Part shown: positions 12,701 through 25,210 of the stretch, piece after piece
Layout: every line of letters starts with the position of its first letter
Numbering within the stretch: the first letter of the stretch is position 1
DNA from: Pocillopora verrucosa
Taxonomy: Eukaryota; Cnidaria; Anthozoa; Scleractinia; Pocilloporidae
Assembly: GCF_036669915.1 (NCBI RefSeq)
Contig: NC_089325.1
Span: forward strand, 10,809,231 to 10,873,230
Direction: 5' to 3'
Length of the DNA: 64,000 bases
Made by a program: the position numbers and the translations under genes
The notes under the pieces: model-generated
What the model saw: only the letters and a program-made list of their open reading frames with translations
Told to the model about the DNA's origin: nothing
Database searches by the model: none

Positions 12701-14509
12701 CCTAAAAAAACTCATAAAATTAATGTAACTGTGTCCAACTGCTAACAACAACAATTCATTCAAACCTCTTGGTTGGTGTTGAGGGTGGTGGCATTTGAAA
12801 AGCTGCAGAACTGTAAAGAAAATTAATTTAATTTTAGTTAATAATATTTTGATCAACTGATTGTGAAGCCAGATTGTTCAAGTGAGGGTAGCCCTGAGCA
12901 AGACTGTCATTGGTAATGGTGACTGATGTGTCAACAACCTGAGTGAAAGTCATCATCAGATTTAAGCAAGGAGTTGTTATATGTTTGGTATATGTATTCT
13001 GATTACCCAGTAGAGTTGTGATGTTGATGGTTATAAGACTCAAGTGGTGTAAGTTGGTCATGATTGGTCAGTTTTGTTGATTTTTACACTGTTGTACCAC
13101 TCAGAAAATTTATTCTGCACTCTCTGACAGTTACACACACAGAGTAATACATGTATATCAAACCAACATGTAAATTTGAGCAAACAACAATTGTTTAAAC
13201 AACAAAGAAAAAACAACTTTTTCCCAATTTTTTGTTTAATTAGCAATTCCTGTGATTTATGAGTCGGGATAATTGAGGTTCAAATGTACCAATAACAGTC
13301 CTTCTCAAGAACATTCTTAAATGAATCATAAGACTATCCAATCAACTCTTATCCCTGGGTTCAAACCATTTCCTGTATTTTAATCAATATTTGAGAGTGG
13401 ACCGTGATTTATTCAATCAACCAGAAAACAAAATAAGAACAGACACCAAAAACAGAAAAACAAACAAACAAAAAAAACATTAACTTACATGGCTATACTC
13501 AAATGTAATAGGATACTGTACATATATATTTTTACCTTCCTGTTGTAGAGCTTGTTTCACCCTCACCACTGTAAACCATTAAAACAACAAAATTAATATT
13601 GCAAACTTCATGTGTATTTGCATCTCTGTAATTTTCCTTTGCAAAAGTGACTCTCATTCTCAACTTGTAATTATTGATCTGGAACAACTACACAATACAA
13701 GGCCACTTTTGAAGGAGCATATTTCTAGTGGCTCCTTTTGCTTGGCAGTGGATGAAAAAAAGGGGAATAATGAATAAAAAACCAAACAAATCTGCTCATT
13801 TGGTGGATGGTTAAAAATGGTGCTGTATTCTGTAATGTCTTAGACATTGATTCTATACTTCCTTTCAAATTGCTTAACTTCACCATACTTGGCAGGCATT
13901 CTAGTAAAAGAACTAGTAAAAATAATTCACCTTTCCTCTGTTTTCTTTATGAGATCTTTCAGCAACACGTCAAGTCTGACCCGGGCACTTTTAACACCTA
14001 CAAGTATGTGTAGTGCTTCAAATTTTTACTAGCTCAAAGGTTTCAAAGAGATTTAATTTCAATTCCATTTAACTGTCTTCATTCTCATAATCCAAACAAA
14101 TAATAATAACCTATAAAAATATAGATAAAATAAGTCTCAGCATCACAATATCATGTTCGTTATTTTGAGGTATTAAATCTCTTCTTCTCAGTTGTGGCTT
14201 TTTTATCTCATCGAGATGAAAATAAGCGTGAAGCTGTATTTGGGCTCACCTGTGAAATGAATATCTGGTTATTTCTAAAATTAGTCTAAGCTGAGACTGG
14301 TAAAGCTTGCATACCATGCAATAATGTGTATGTTGGTCTTCAATAAATATGCTGAGCACTCGTCAAAATGATGGGTTAAAACAACATGTCTCAAGAATGA
14401 AAATGAAAAATAAAATAACTGCCATTCGAAAGCAAACCTCGGATTCCTATTAGGCTGTGAACAAAGGAGACTTAATACCTGAAGTAGTTTCCTCTCTTTT
14501 CGCAGCCAT
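9749..14509 (-). CDS. LIN37: LIN37, MuvB/DREAM complex subunit, complete
   Basis: LIN37 is a core MuvB subunit needed for DREAM-mediated repression of cell-cycle genes. Twelve exons fit in phase: 14479-14509 ([14 protein letters not shown]), 13931-13997, 13536-13568, 12766-12810, 12459-12466 (8-nt microexon), 12253-12297, 12009-12036, 11141-11336, 10991-11022, 10732-10816, 10279-10352 and 9749-9830 (stop). They total 726 nt, or 241 aa; from memory the human protein is about 246 aa. Landmarks: [13 protein letters not shown] near the N-terminus; basic PRKRRKKD; the family hallmark [17 protein letters not shown] followed by [19 protein letters not shown]; and the C-terminus [30 protein letters not shown]. 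The 8-nt exon has a poor acceptor but is needed to keep frame; an 11-nt version also fits. The donor after exon 7 (GTACTT) and the acceptor of exon 10 were chosen by phase and family similarity. It is divergently paired with RAD52. Confidence 0.92.
10011..10194 (+). mobile_element. TTAA-type MITE inside LIN37 intron 11
   Basis: About 184 bp, flanked by TTAA with inverted termini (CCCTTTAACTCTC and GGGAGTTAAAGGG). It shares its body (atcaagcagacaagtgatga) with the copies at 45931, 53201 and elsewhere. It lacks about 30 bp present in the 53201 copy. It lies in the intron between the last two LIN37 exons. Confidence 0.88.
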
Positions 14510-14936
14510 TGGGGATTGATCTTTCTTTGTTTCAAGCGAATTAAGCGCTAACTGTTATTTGCAATCCAGCTCTGTTTTTGATCTTAATTTAAAATGCACA
14601 GCCAAGACAACGTTGTTGCCTGCAATGTCAAGATCGCGGAGTTTCTTAAGGTGTAATTCTCATCACAAGATCGCAGACAAATAGTGATTCTTCGAATTGG
14701 ACGCCATTTTTCGGATAAAATAACCCGGATGATATATCTGCAATTTATTGGTTTATGACAAGAAGTATCTAGATATCCCACAAGACTTTGCTTTTGCTAC
14801 GTTGCGATTGGCTGAGCAGTCAATGTTGACAATTTTCAAAATATCCTCTATCCCTCTATGCAAAAAAAATTCACTTTTCGCTTGGGAAGAATATTGATTT
14901 GTTTGTTAAAATTGTACTGGAGGGCAAATTTACGCG
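14510..14936. promoter_or_regulatory. Bidirectional LIN37/RAD52 promoter
   Basis: 427 bp separate the LIN37 start codon (minus) from the RAD52 start codon (plus), so both promoters must lie here. It contains three ATTGG boxes (inverted CCAAT, the NF-Y site) at 14696-14700, 14747-14751 and 14817-14821, and TTCGAA at 14691-14696, which fits the CHR consensus TTYGAA bound by MuvB. No TATA box is evident. The motif calls are seen in sequence; regulation by NF-Y and MuvB is inference. Confidence 0.6.
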
Positions 14937-17900
14937 ATGTGTAACAATAATAGAACACCTGGGCCCTTATTTGGAAGCGTGAGTCTCAAAAAGGCCTATG
15001 AAGTTATCAGGTTAACTTTGAGAATATTTCGTAAAATTTCCTCCAACTCTTGATTCTCAGGTAAATTTTACATCTGAAGAGCGCGATGCGATTCAGAGTG
15101 CATTAAACCAGAAGCTTGGCCCAGAGTACATCAGCCAAAGAGCAGGGGCCGGCGGGCAAAAGGTATTTTTGTTACAAAACAAATTAGAATCAGCAATGTC
15201 AGAGAAAGCATATTTAACGTTCCTGATTCGTAATTACGTATGCATGTCATTCCTCAGCTCGCTTATGTAGAAGGATGGAAACTCATCAATTTAGCAAATG
15301 AAACCTTTGGTTTCAATGGTTGGTCACATTCAGTAACTCATCAGAACATAGGTAAGGGAAATTCACTTGTGTTCTTTCAAATGTTCGTTTACAAAATAAT
15401 GATCGACAAAAATACTTTTTTATCATGTCACTAATAACACAACTGGCATGTTGGTTTTTCAGATTTTGTAGATCAGGTGGCAAACAAATACTATGTTGGA
15501 GTTAGTGCTTTCGTGAAAGTCCAATTAAAGGTGAGAGATAGTGTCAATTTAAGGGGCAAGGTAACAAATCCGATCCTGACAACACGTTGGCCGAAGCGTT
15601 CGTCAACGCGTCGGCCGACAGTCGGTGGTGACATTTTGACATTGAAAGGAGTATTTAACACTATCAATAATACACTTTTTCGCAAGGGTAAGACAGGAAA
15701 AAAATTTCTTGTACCCTTTTTATTTTAAAAGGGATCAAACCTCAGGCCAGCCATTGTTGATTAGTAATTTAAGCTTGAGGATGCTTTAAATCCATGTTTA
15801 AAAAGTTATTAACAAGTTGCAGAATTTTATCTTCCAACTATGAGCTTCATAAGTTTGAGCAACAGTGTTCAGCGTGTAATAGGGAAAAATTTAAAATGTT
15901 AGGTGATATTTTACAGGATGGTGTGTACCATGAAGACATTGGTTATGGAGTCTCAGAAGGAATGAAATCCAAAGCTCTGTCTCTTGAAAAAGCAAGAAAA
16001 GAAGCTGTCACAGATGGGCTGAAAAGAGCTCTCAAGTAAGCTGATTTCTATGATTAAAGAAATAATCTTTTTATTGATTTATGGTTGTATAACAATGAAA
16101 CCTTTTTCTTCCATTTATTGGCCTAGCGTCCTCCATCTGACCCAAATATAACTGCTTATAAACACATAGCTTGCAAGCAGGCCTTCCCTATCATTTCAGC
16201 AAAAGCATTTCTTTGCCTGTGGGAAAGTATGAGGCTTGGTGAGTAATATGAGCCAGCAAGAGGTCTGTAAAGGGTTTGGGACTGATCCAGACCTGCAGCA
16301 AACCTCTCATTAACTCTTCTCAAATCTTCCTGCGGGTGAAGAAATGAGTGTCCTTCAGCCCAAATGACAAGGGCTTGCTCCAAGGCTAATATGCATTACT
16401 ATCTAGCCATATTTTTTCTGCAGTCAAATAACAAGTAGGTAATTATAATTATCATGAACTGCCATCTTCTCACAGGTCAATCTGATCAATTGATCTGCTC
16501 ACCACTGGCAAATGGCCTTACTTTGCTCAACCTTATCCAGAATTGCTAATTATGGATAAATGTGCTCTGTATTAAGTATGGGAGTTAATCCAAAGCTTCA
16601 TTGATTTCTCTACCTGAATGTTTCCTCATGTAGGAGTTTTGGAGAATCACTTGGAAACTGCATTAGTGACAAGGACTACTTAAAATTCATTACCAAACAA
16701 CCAAAATCAGTAAGTATCAGTAGCCTTCCTGGAAGCAGAAATCCAACTATAGTGTAAGACAATGATGCAAGAGGGTGATCTTTAAAAATCAATTTGAATA
16801 CTCATTAGCTTAGAATAATATTTATCAAACATTCTTTATTTTAAGCTCCATTACTCACACACTCTTGATATACTTGATGTACTATATGCAAAAAAACAAT
16901 TTGGTTCATAGCTTGCAATTATTATTTATTTAATGAGTTCATTAAATTGCTAATTAAATTAATTGATGTCAATTTAACGTCAAACTTTTTGTACAATAGA
17001 AATGCTGAAGTTTTAATTTTTTAGGGTACTATTCAGTATGATGTAAATCTTATGAGGAGACCTGGGAAGACAGTTGTGAGAAAAACCAAGGAAGACCAGA
17101 ATTCATCTGAGATGATGAAGGAAAACTTCCCTCTTGCAGGTGTATTTGCAAATACTTTCCTACTAATTATTCATTGAAGTATCAACCTGATGGTAATTTT
17201 TGAAAGTTTTTATGTACTGTGTCCTTTTTCACACTATATTATCTTTTATTTCAGATGGTAGTCATGTTAACACCGAACAAGTTTATGTTGGTTCTGTGGG
17301 AAACAATGTTCAATGCAATTTCTCTAAAGGGCAATCTTCAGAAATGCAGACAAGGTCAGCAACAAAAGCTGATAATTTGAGAGTATTAAACAAACCAAGG
17401 ACACCAACAGGAGAGTGGAATAAATCTGAAAAAGCATCACACTGTCCTCCACCATTCAAGACCCCTGGAGCAGCTTCTACCCCTGCATTGGGAACAGTTA
17501 CAAAAAGCAGGACCTCTTTTGTGACCACACCCATAGAGATTAGGGCACATGAAACTGAGCCAAAGGTGGAGAACTACAGTGTCGTTCCAGAAGGTGACCT
17601 TAAATATTTCCTGAGAGGTTTTAAATTTTTAAAAGTGGGGTTCAGCTTTTAAAAGTGGTGTTTTATCTATAGCAGTAAACTGATTCTTGATCTTATGACA
17701 TCTGCATGATAAGAATGGTTCTTCTTCAGATGACCCTCTTCTTTGGAATCAATCTTTTGGTTTTGATGAGGCACTCATGTCTTGTAGTGAGGAATTACTA
17801 ATCAGAGCCTCAGAGGGCTCTAAACCTGAAAGCAGATCTGTTCACCCATGTGATGTGAAAGCTTCCAGGTATGACTTGAATAGTAATACAATTATATGAA

Positions 17901-20265
17901 TTTTGAATTATGATCAGTAGCACAGTACATATGAACAATAGCGTAACATGCAAGAAAAATACAAAATATTTATAGAGGAATCAAAAACCTCTTGAAACTC
18001 TTTATTTAGAGAATATATTACAGTTCTTTCACTTATTGCTTTATTTTGGGACATTTCGGTTAATTTCCAGCAATTTCTCTATTACCCATGATGCATTGCG
18101 ACCCCCACCCATTTTCATTTTCATGATCTCTTTCATGTGTACCAGGCTTGTTACATAACAAAAAGCTTCTAGAAGCTTCTAGGGTGGTTTCAAAGCTGTT
18201 GTTTTTCCTTCGATTGCACGTAGCCGAGTGAAATGGCGGTCGAAGTGGTCGAGAGTTTTCGAAGTGACGCGCGGCTGTTTTCGCTTTCTTTCCTCAATGT
18301 AACCTGAAACCCTGAACGAAATGTTTCAAAACGTTTGGGATTTAGAAAAACGCTTCTTGCTCCCTCAATTTGCTATATTTTCTCGTGAAAATGAGCAGTT
18401 AGCTTCGTTATGAGATGAGAATGACACGGCAGGAAATTAACATGTTTGGTCCAACGCCGGCGGTACTGCGGATGGCTTACATTTGGCATTGCATCCTTTA
18501 TTTAAGGAAAGACGCGGTATGTTTCATAGTGTTTGGGAATCAAACATTTGCTTCATTCTCAAGATTGAAATACACAAAGTCGCCAAAACTTTCTGGACTG
18601 GCTCTCTAGAAGATGAGAATTCCATTGTAACAAGCTTTTTACTATCACGGCGTTCTATGCCGCCGAGGGGAATACGTTTCTCCTGATTTCATGGACTGAA
18701 ACATGGAGCGTGATGCTTGTACACTTGAACAAAAAGTGCTATTTTTCTCTAAGGTTAGTCTGTCTTTCAAATTGGTACATATACATCTGAAATCTCTGAT
18801 TTATTGTGATATTTTAGGTGATTTTTTCCGTTGATATCTTCTGCGAGAAACACAAGAAATTTTAAGATAATGATAATTTTGTGTATGGGAATGTTACGCG
18901 TGACGCCCTAAATTATGCATATTTTTGGAAAAATTAAATTTGTAAAAAAATGAGAATTCAATAAAAATTCATGATATTATGCAAAGTTGTAGAGTATTAT
19001 GTCTTTTTTATTTGTGCCAAGTCTCGGCATTGTAGCTGGAAAAGTACGAGAGATATTTTTGTTTATGTTTGCTTCTCTGTGTTTGTACACGTGAACTGTG
19101 CTACTGATCTTATGTGTTAACTCCAATTTGGAAAAAAACTGACCTGCAATAAAGTAAAAGCCACAGTTTGATAATGAGGGTTTGTTGAAAATGCCAAGCA
19201 CTAAGGTTTTAACCAATACTTGAGTCTACAAACTTGAAAGGAATTTGATACTAACCAGTAAGCTGAAACAACATGATTGTTAAGATAATTGAAGGTGGCT
19301 TTGAACCGTGGGTCGTTTTTTTTTTAACTTTAGAGCAAGATAAATGGTTTATGCTGATTGGAGGTCACTGAATTCATTTTTTGAAACAGACACTTAAAGC
19401 CGAATTTAAGGCTGTTTCTGAAGTGTTGCTATGGTTACTTTACTTGTCCTTAATAAAAAATATATTTTTATCCTGTTGAGAAAAAATCGGGTTTTTATTT
19501 GAAACCATTTAGATCATGTCAGCACATGTTTGCATTTTTGTCTTTTCACACATAAGATTCTTTTTATCTTGCTGCCTGTATTCAATATGCTTTGTTTAAT
19601 TCTCAAATTTAATTTTTTATATTTCTATGTCTAAAAACGGAAAAATAACAACAGCAACACCCCGATCAATGAAAACTTCGCGTGCACCAAACCTTTCCGA
19701 CCAGACCAAAACAACACTCGCAGCTCGTGTTTCCCGAATCAACCAGGTACGTATTCACACCGGCCTTTCATCCCACTCAGTCTTGGGAAAAAGAATCACG
19801 TCTTCGCAGATAGAAGTGACTAATTTTAAAATCTAATCTCTTCTCGCGATTTCAGTAAATTAGAGCAATTTCTGTGGTTGGTCTAAGAAAACTCGTGCCA
19901 CTCTCTCAGCCAATCAGATGCAAAACTGAAACCAAACGAGTCTTGGTCAATGGCGTTTCCCGCGCTTCGGTCAGTTTTTTTTTTTGTGGCGGCTCCTTAG
20001 GATTGGGTTGGTTTTCTTTCTACGATCAGTGATTGGTCCAGAAAACTCGCGCGACTCTCTCAACCAATCAGCGAACCAAAACGAAATCGCGACTTGTTTA
20101 GTGGAAGATTGCTCAAACATGGCTCTTTATGTCAATTTCACTAATTCTTTTGCTTTCTTTAAATGAAAAAAAACTCTTCAGAATTGTCTAGATTGTCTTC
20201 TTTTCATTTTATTTCCCGCAGAAAATATAAAGAGGCGGAGAATAGAGGGGCATACTGTCAGGTGA
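14937..20265 (+). CDS. RAD52: RAD52, DNA repair annealing protein, complete
   Basis: RAD52 forms rings that anneal single-stranded DNA during homologous recombination and single-strand annealing. Eleven exons join in phase: 14937-14978, 15061-15162, 15258-15351, 15463-15530, 15917-16035, 16634-16709, 17025-17139, 17255-17593, 17730-17868, 19655-19746 and 20222-20265. They total 1230 nt, or 409 aa; human RAD52 is about 418 aa. The N-terminal annealing domain is very well conserved: [90 protein letters not shown]. The C-terminal half (from about residue 205) is divergent and low in conservation, as usual. The last two exons are supported by phase and by a basic C-terminal tail ([12 protein letters not shown]), and are less certain than the first nine. 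The exon-10 acceptor (ACAACAG) lacks a strong pyrimidine tract. Confidence 0.93.
17869..19654. other. Large RAD52 intron 9 with foreign-looking sequence
   Basis: A 1.8-kb intron in a gene whose other introns are mostly short. It contains a perfect short palindrome (agcttctagaagct, around 18160-18180) and a GC-richer patch at 18200-18480 unlike its surroundings. This suggests an inserted repeat, but no terminal repeats or coding domain could be assigned. Confidence 0.4.
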
Positions 20266-21134
20266 CCGTGAATGGAAAAGATAATACCTGGAGAAGTTGT
20301 AGCGCGAAATACAGAGTCAGAGACGCATTTATTCGCTCGACAGAGACAGTGCGGCTTTAGTTCGACCTTAGAAAAAAATCATTGCTGTTGACTCGCCTCG
20401 TTAGTGATAACTGCACTGGTTGGGTTTGGTTTATAATGTCAAGTATTTTAAGATATTTTCCTCCAGATAACAGCAGTGTATTTCCCTAAAGTGGATCTTG
20501 AAAGAAATGACGGCCACACCTCGAACAAACCATAGTGCATTCCTACCCGAGGAATTCTCTGTCCCATAATACTATGAGGTGATTCTTTAGTATTGCACTG
20601 CGCGTCCTGTACTACGCATAGAAATCACATTATCAGGCGAATAGGCGCGGGTGCATTCCGAGAACACTGTATTGTTTGCAATAAACGGACTAGGTAAAGA
20701 GGTCGGATGGTCTTTAGCATAATAGTCCTTTTTTTTCGTTTTTCTTTGGTCTTTTTCATAATTTTGGGCAACAAATTATACCCTTTAAATTAGACAAGTT
20801 AAAAAAATTCATCGAAAGGGAAAAAAGATATATTTAAAAGCGTGCTCGAAGCCCGTTACTTGAGGATGCAAATTATGACCTCGAAAGCCACGACTCGAGG
20901 AACATTTTGAGTCGATGTCGTTTAAAATTGCGTGATTTTTCCGCAAATTATATAACAAATTGTTCCATTCGCTCGAGACTTTCTACCTATCAAGTCTTTT
21001 TCAAGTGTGGCTTCAAAACCTTTGTTTCCAGCTACCTCAAATTGTACCCTGAACCGATGAAATGACGTGCGTGATTGGCGCCAGTACAGGCTTCATTGGG
21101 GTAAGTTTGGCCCACCATATCTTTTAAATATGTA
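20029..21134 (+). repeat. Dispersed repeat overlapping the RAD52 3' end, copy 1
   Basis: Segments 20029-20128 and 20474-21134 match 24466-25210 in the same orientation (for example ctctctcaaccaatcag, gtgcattc.acccgaggaat and ccagtacaggctt). The 345 bp between the two segments, which hold the last RAD52 exon, are absent from the second copy. A related shorter piece lies at about 19875-19945. No coding capacity or terminal repeat was identified. Confidence 0.7.
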
Positions 21135-21848
21135 CGGTGACCTATCTTTTACATTGTATTTTCCGAAACAAAAGTTGGTAGGAGACATTTCAGGAGAGTT
21201 TAAAAACATTTTTCGATAATACCCTTAGGGCTGTTTTTCTTTACGACACTAGGGTTCATTCTGAAGTGGTCGAATGGAATAAAATTCTCTATTGTTGAGG
21301 TTTCTTGATGAGCAACGGATTCATGTTGAAAAGAGTTTTGAATGCCCTTTTTTGCCAATATGAAATAACTCATGGGTTAAATGAGAAGTTTGGATCAACC
21401 ATCGAATTCTACTCTACTAAGTTGCTAACGCTAACGGTTCCTCGTGTGATCGTGGAAAATATCTTTCCCTCTGTCTCGGACGTACAGCAGTCCCGCCTTC
21501 TGATTGGTTCATTCAGTGTGCAGCCGGCTAATTTGCATCATTTCTTTTTCCGGCGCAAAGATAGTGACACGAAATACACGAACTCACGTACACCATTTTC
21601 GAATCTTCACTCCGTCAGCGTAAGTGTGCGTTAATATCAACGGTGAAGACTCCTTCCATCGAAACAAAGAGAGGTTGCAAGAATATTGAGTTACGCAATG
21701 AGTTTTCTAGTTAGGGCTATCCTAAATCTAAAAAGAATCCTTTTATGGGGTTGGTAATTGCTGGTGCATTCTATGACATCCCAAGACAGTTCAGGAGATG
21801 TAAAATAGTGACATGGATCAAGTTTATAATATTACAGACAAGTATTTC
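21135..21848. other. Spacer, nothing recognised
   Basis: Sequence between the dispersed repeat and the PolB-type element. One 109-codon plus-strand frame (21305-21634) has no recognisable domain. Confidence 0.4.
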
Positions 21849-24240
21849 TTAATTTCTCAAATGCATCAGCAAGCAGAAGAATATCTGATTTAAGATACAA
21901 ATCATGATACTGACTGATTGTCTTGCGATTGAATGTATTCCATTGTATTGCTCATTGGATACGTGCTCATTTTGAAGAATGCTGTAAAATTCATTTCCTC
22001 CTTGTAGTTTTTCATCAAACTTATTAAGGCTGTCCATGTAACCATATGGGCGAACACCTCTCTGTTTCATGAGTTTGAATTTCTCATCCTTGAAGACTTC
22101 TGATGTGTGTTTGAATGCTTCAGCGGGTAATATTTGAACTGGCCTGGTGTATTTATCATTATAACAACAAACTACTTTATGACCATACCACAGTCTGCGT
22201 GTTTGTGGTATGCGTCAGTGTAAGATTCCTAATTGTCTGGTACGCATATATAAATCTTTTCTGTTATTGCTTCAAAATCTACGTGGATGAAAAAAGGTAC
22301 AGGCAATTGTTTGTGAAAATTGTTGAATTTTAATGTATTAGTACCTTTTTCAGGCATTTTTATTGCTTGCTTTTCATTTATTACGATACAGTCAGTTTTG
22401 TGTCTGCTAAGTATCTCCTTACTGCTGATACGTTGCAAACAGTACATGCAAAAGTGTTTTCTTTGTCGATGTTTTGTTTTGTAATACATGAACATGTTGA
22501 AGTCTTTGATGAGTACATAATGCTTGTTTTCACCATCTGTCATTAATGATAGATTAACTTCATCTTCAAATTTTTCTTTTGATTCGTAGATTGGAAATGC
22601 TTGTTTTCCTTTATAACCAAATGCATTCATGTTGACGTTATTCTGATTTTCAGTTTTTATTGTCTTGCTTCACAGATATTGGAAATTCAATGTTTGAATA
22701 ATCCAACTTGTCAACATATTTTAATCTATTCTTTTGATCCACTGTGGGTTATTTTCTTGTAGGTTCATATGTCTGATGTGACACAATCGGAAATATTCAT
22801 CGTTATTATTTTTGATATTAATCAAGCCTTTGGTTAAATTTCTTTATTCTGTAGGTAGTTGAATGCATGATGATCCTTTTAGAAGATTATATTGAAGAAT
22901 ATTTATCCAATGTCCATCAACTGATTCGATAATCTAACCAGAGCCTTCTGACATCCAAGTTGCAATTTTATTTTGAATCTCTTGACCTGAATTTCAAGAT
23001 TAGCAACGTTGATTACTGTTTTGGGCGAATTGTTAAAATAAGCTGTGTTATTTATTACACCATCTTGTGGCATCTTTTGGAATGTGGTCCTTAACAAATT
23101 TCAAAGCTTTCATTTCACCCAACAGTTGTGTGAGTCTGTACTGAATGGCTTTTCTTGTTCCAATGTTTTGTTTCAATGGATCTGTATCATTTTTCACACC
23201 TGTTTCAAATGATTTGGTACATTCTTTGAGAGCTTTACTTTTCTCTTCTACTTTTGTCCTTGAAGCTGCAACTGGCACAATCATCTTTTTTCTTCTGGGT
23301 GTTGGAGTGGGTTTTCACCCATCTCTAAGTTCAAGTGGTGGAGGAATGATATTGTCTTCATATTCTTGGACCATCTATTTAACACTTTTTCGTGGTGTTG
23401 GAATTGTTCTTATCCTTGGTTTGGGTACTGATCTTGCTGGTTTAACATCTTGCTTCAACAACAGTTTTATTAACTGTATGCTTCTGTTTTGCGTTTATCA
23501 TACTTTTGGGGCCAAGAAATGCCCCCACTGTCTTTTATTATAAGGAACAACATCGAGAGCTTTAACCATCATTGGATCCGCTTTATTTTACACTTGTTAT
23601 CATCTTTGCTTATAGAATAGTCAACATCATGTTGCATTGAAATAGCATCTATTTTTCAATTGTTTTGTCATGAATCTCAAGTATTTGATCAGTGTTTTTG
23701 TCATATTTCAATTGTTTGTCTAGTGGATTGTAAGGTCCAGTGTATTTTTGTCCAAGAAGTGTGGAACCTGATTTTGGTTTAGCTAATTTACCGTATGGAT
23801 ATCAAAACCTCCCCCAAACGGATATCTGTATTTTGGTCTTCCAGCATAACCCATTTCAAGTGCCCAATTGGTTAAAGATTTTTTCCAAACATTCTTATTG
23901 TACTGTTCATACTCTCTTATGTATCCTGCCACTGTTTTTTTTCGCTTCTGATTTACTCATTGTTGGATCGGAAAGAGCATCTTTCAAATACCCAAGAGCT
24001 TTCGGAACATCAGATAATCTTTCTGTTGGCCTGGCCTCTTCAAGAAGTTTATCAATGAAACCATCTCCTCTTTGACACCACTTTTCATTGCCCCCAGCTT
24101 GTGAGAGCTCTTCTGGTTTCCCCGCTTAACGAATTTTGTTTTTGTGATGCCACATTCAGAACATTTGCAGAAATGCATCAATCTTCCATTTTGGCTTTTT
24201 TATATCCCGATATAAATATACCCCACTTGAAAGAAATGAT
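21849..24240 (-). mobile_element. Decayed virus-like PolB element (Polinton/adintovirus-like)
   Basis: Several minus-strand coding fragments in different frames read as one broken cassette. From 24240 downward: a zinc-ribbon-like start (CSEC motif, 23984-24181); a segment with GYAGRPKYRYPFGGGF (about 23800-23850); a phospholipase A2-like segment with the HDVDY active-site motif (about 23610) followed by KRQWGHFLA (about 23520); a Pro/basic linker; then a fragment at 22229-22660 containing two Cys pairs and HVDFEAIT, which resembles the first exonuclease motif of protein-primed family B DNA polymerases; and last a polymerase-like fragment at 21849-22070 (GVRPYGYMDS). Stops and frame changes occur throughout and the polymerase core is missing, so this is a fossil. 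The family assignment is by motif appearance only. Confidence 0.6.
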
Positions 24241-24249
24241 CAGGTTGTT

Positions 24250-24465
24250 TTGAGCCATCGTCACATAAGCACCATATTGAACAAAACTTCCAAATATCCA
24301 CGATCTGTTGATAATGTATTTACTCAATCGAATGTAATAAGTGACAGCGTTGTATCTGGTGATAATTCTGATATTTTATACAGATTCAGTGTTGATAATC
24401 TTCCTCTGAGGTATCCATTTAATATTGAGCCAAAAAGACGGATGGTTTTCTTCCTATGCTCAATG
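24250..24465 (+). pseudogene. Protein-like fragment beside the PolB element
   Basis: An open plus-strand frame including SDILYRFSVDNLPLRYPF looks compositionally like real protein. It runs convergent to the cassette on its left and is cut off by the dispersed repeat at 24466. It may be a coat- or penton-like remnant of the same element, but I cannot assign it. Confidence 0.3.
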
Positions 24466-25210
24466 ACTGATCCAGAAACTTGCGCGACTCTCTCAACCAA
24501 TCAGCAAACCAAAACGAAATCGCAACTTGTCTAGTTGAAAATTGCTCAAACATGGCTCTTTGTGTATTTTCCTAAAGTGGATCTTTAAAGAAATGACGAC
24601 CACGCGTCGAACAAACCATAGTGCATTCCCACCCGAGGAATTCTCTGTCACATAATACTTTAAGGTGATTCCTCAGTGTTGCACTAAGCGTTCTGTACTT
24701 TGCATAAAAATCCCGTAGTCAGGCGAATAAGGCCTCGCGCATTCCGAGAACACGGTCTTGTTTTTCAATAAATGGACCAAGTAAAGATGTAAGATGGTTT
24801 TTACGATAATGCCTACTTTTTTTTTTTTTAATTTTTTAATTTTTTTTTATTTTTCTTTGGTCTTTGTCATAATTTTGGTGTACAATTTATACCCTTTTAA
24901 TTGGAAAAATAAAAAAAAATTTATCGAGGGGAAAGTGTGCACAACACCTGTTACTTGTGGATGCAAATTATTATCTTTAAAACGACGACTCAAGGAACAT
25001 TTCGCAAGTCGGTGTCGTTAAAAATTGCGTGATTTTTCCACAAATTGTATAACAAATTGTTCCATTCACTCGAGACTTTTCTATCCATCTTTTTTTTTCA
25101 AGAGTGGCTTTAAAAACCTTTGTTTCCAACTACCTCAAATTGTACCGTGAACCAATGAAATGACGCGCGTGATTAGTGCCAGTACAGGCTTAAATAGGGT
25201 AAGTTTGGCC
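24466..25210 (+). repeat. Dispersed repeat, copy 2
   Basis: Direct copy of 20029-20128 joined to 20474-21134 without the intervening 345 bp; the junction is at about 24552. Together the two copies flank the PolB-type remnant in direct orientation. Confidence 0.7.

Noticed and set aside
15477..15728. 83-codon plus frame read as one exon
   Set aside because: Only 15463-15530 is RAD52 coding. The frame continues past a clear GTGAGA donor into the intron.
23145..23543. 132-codon plus-strand frame
   Set aside because: The opposite strand carries the virus-like cassette with recognisable motifs in this interval; the plus frame is its shadow.
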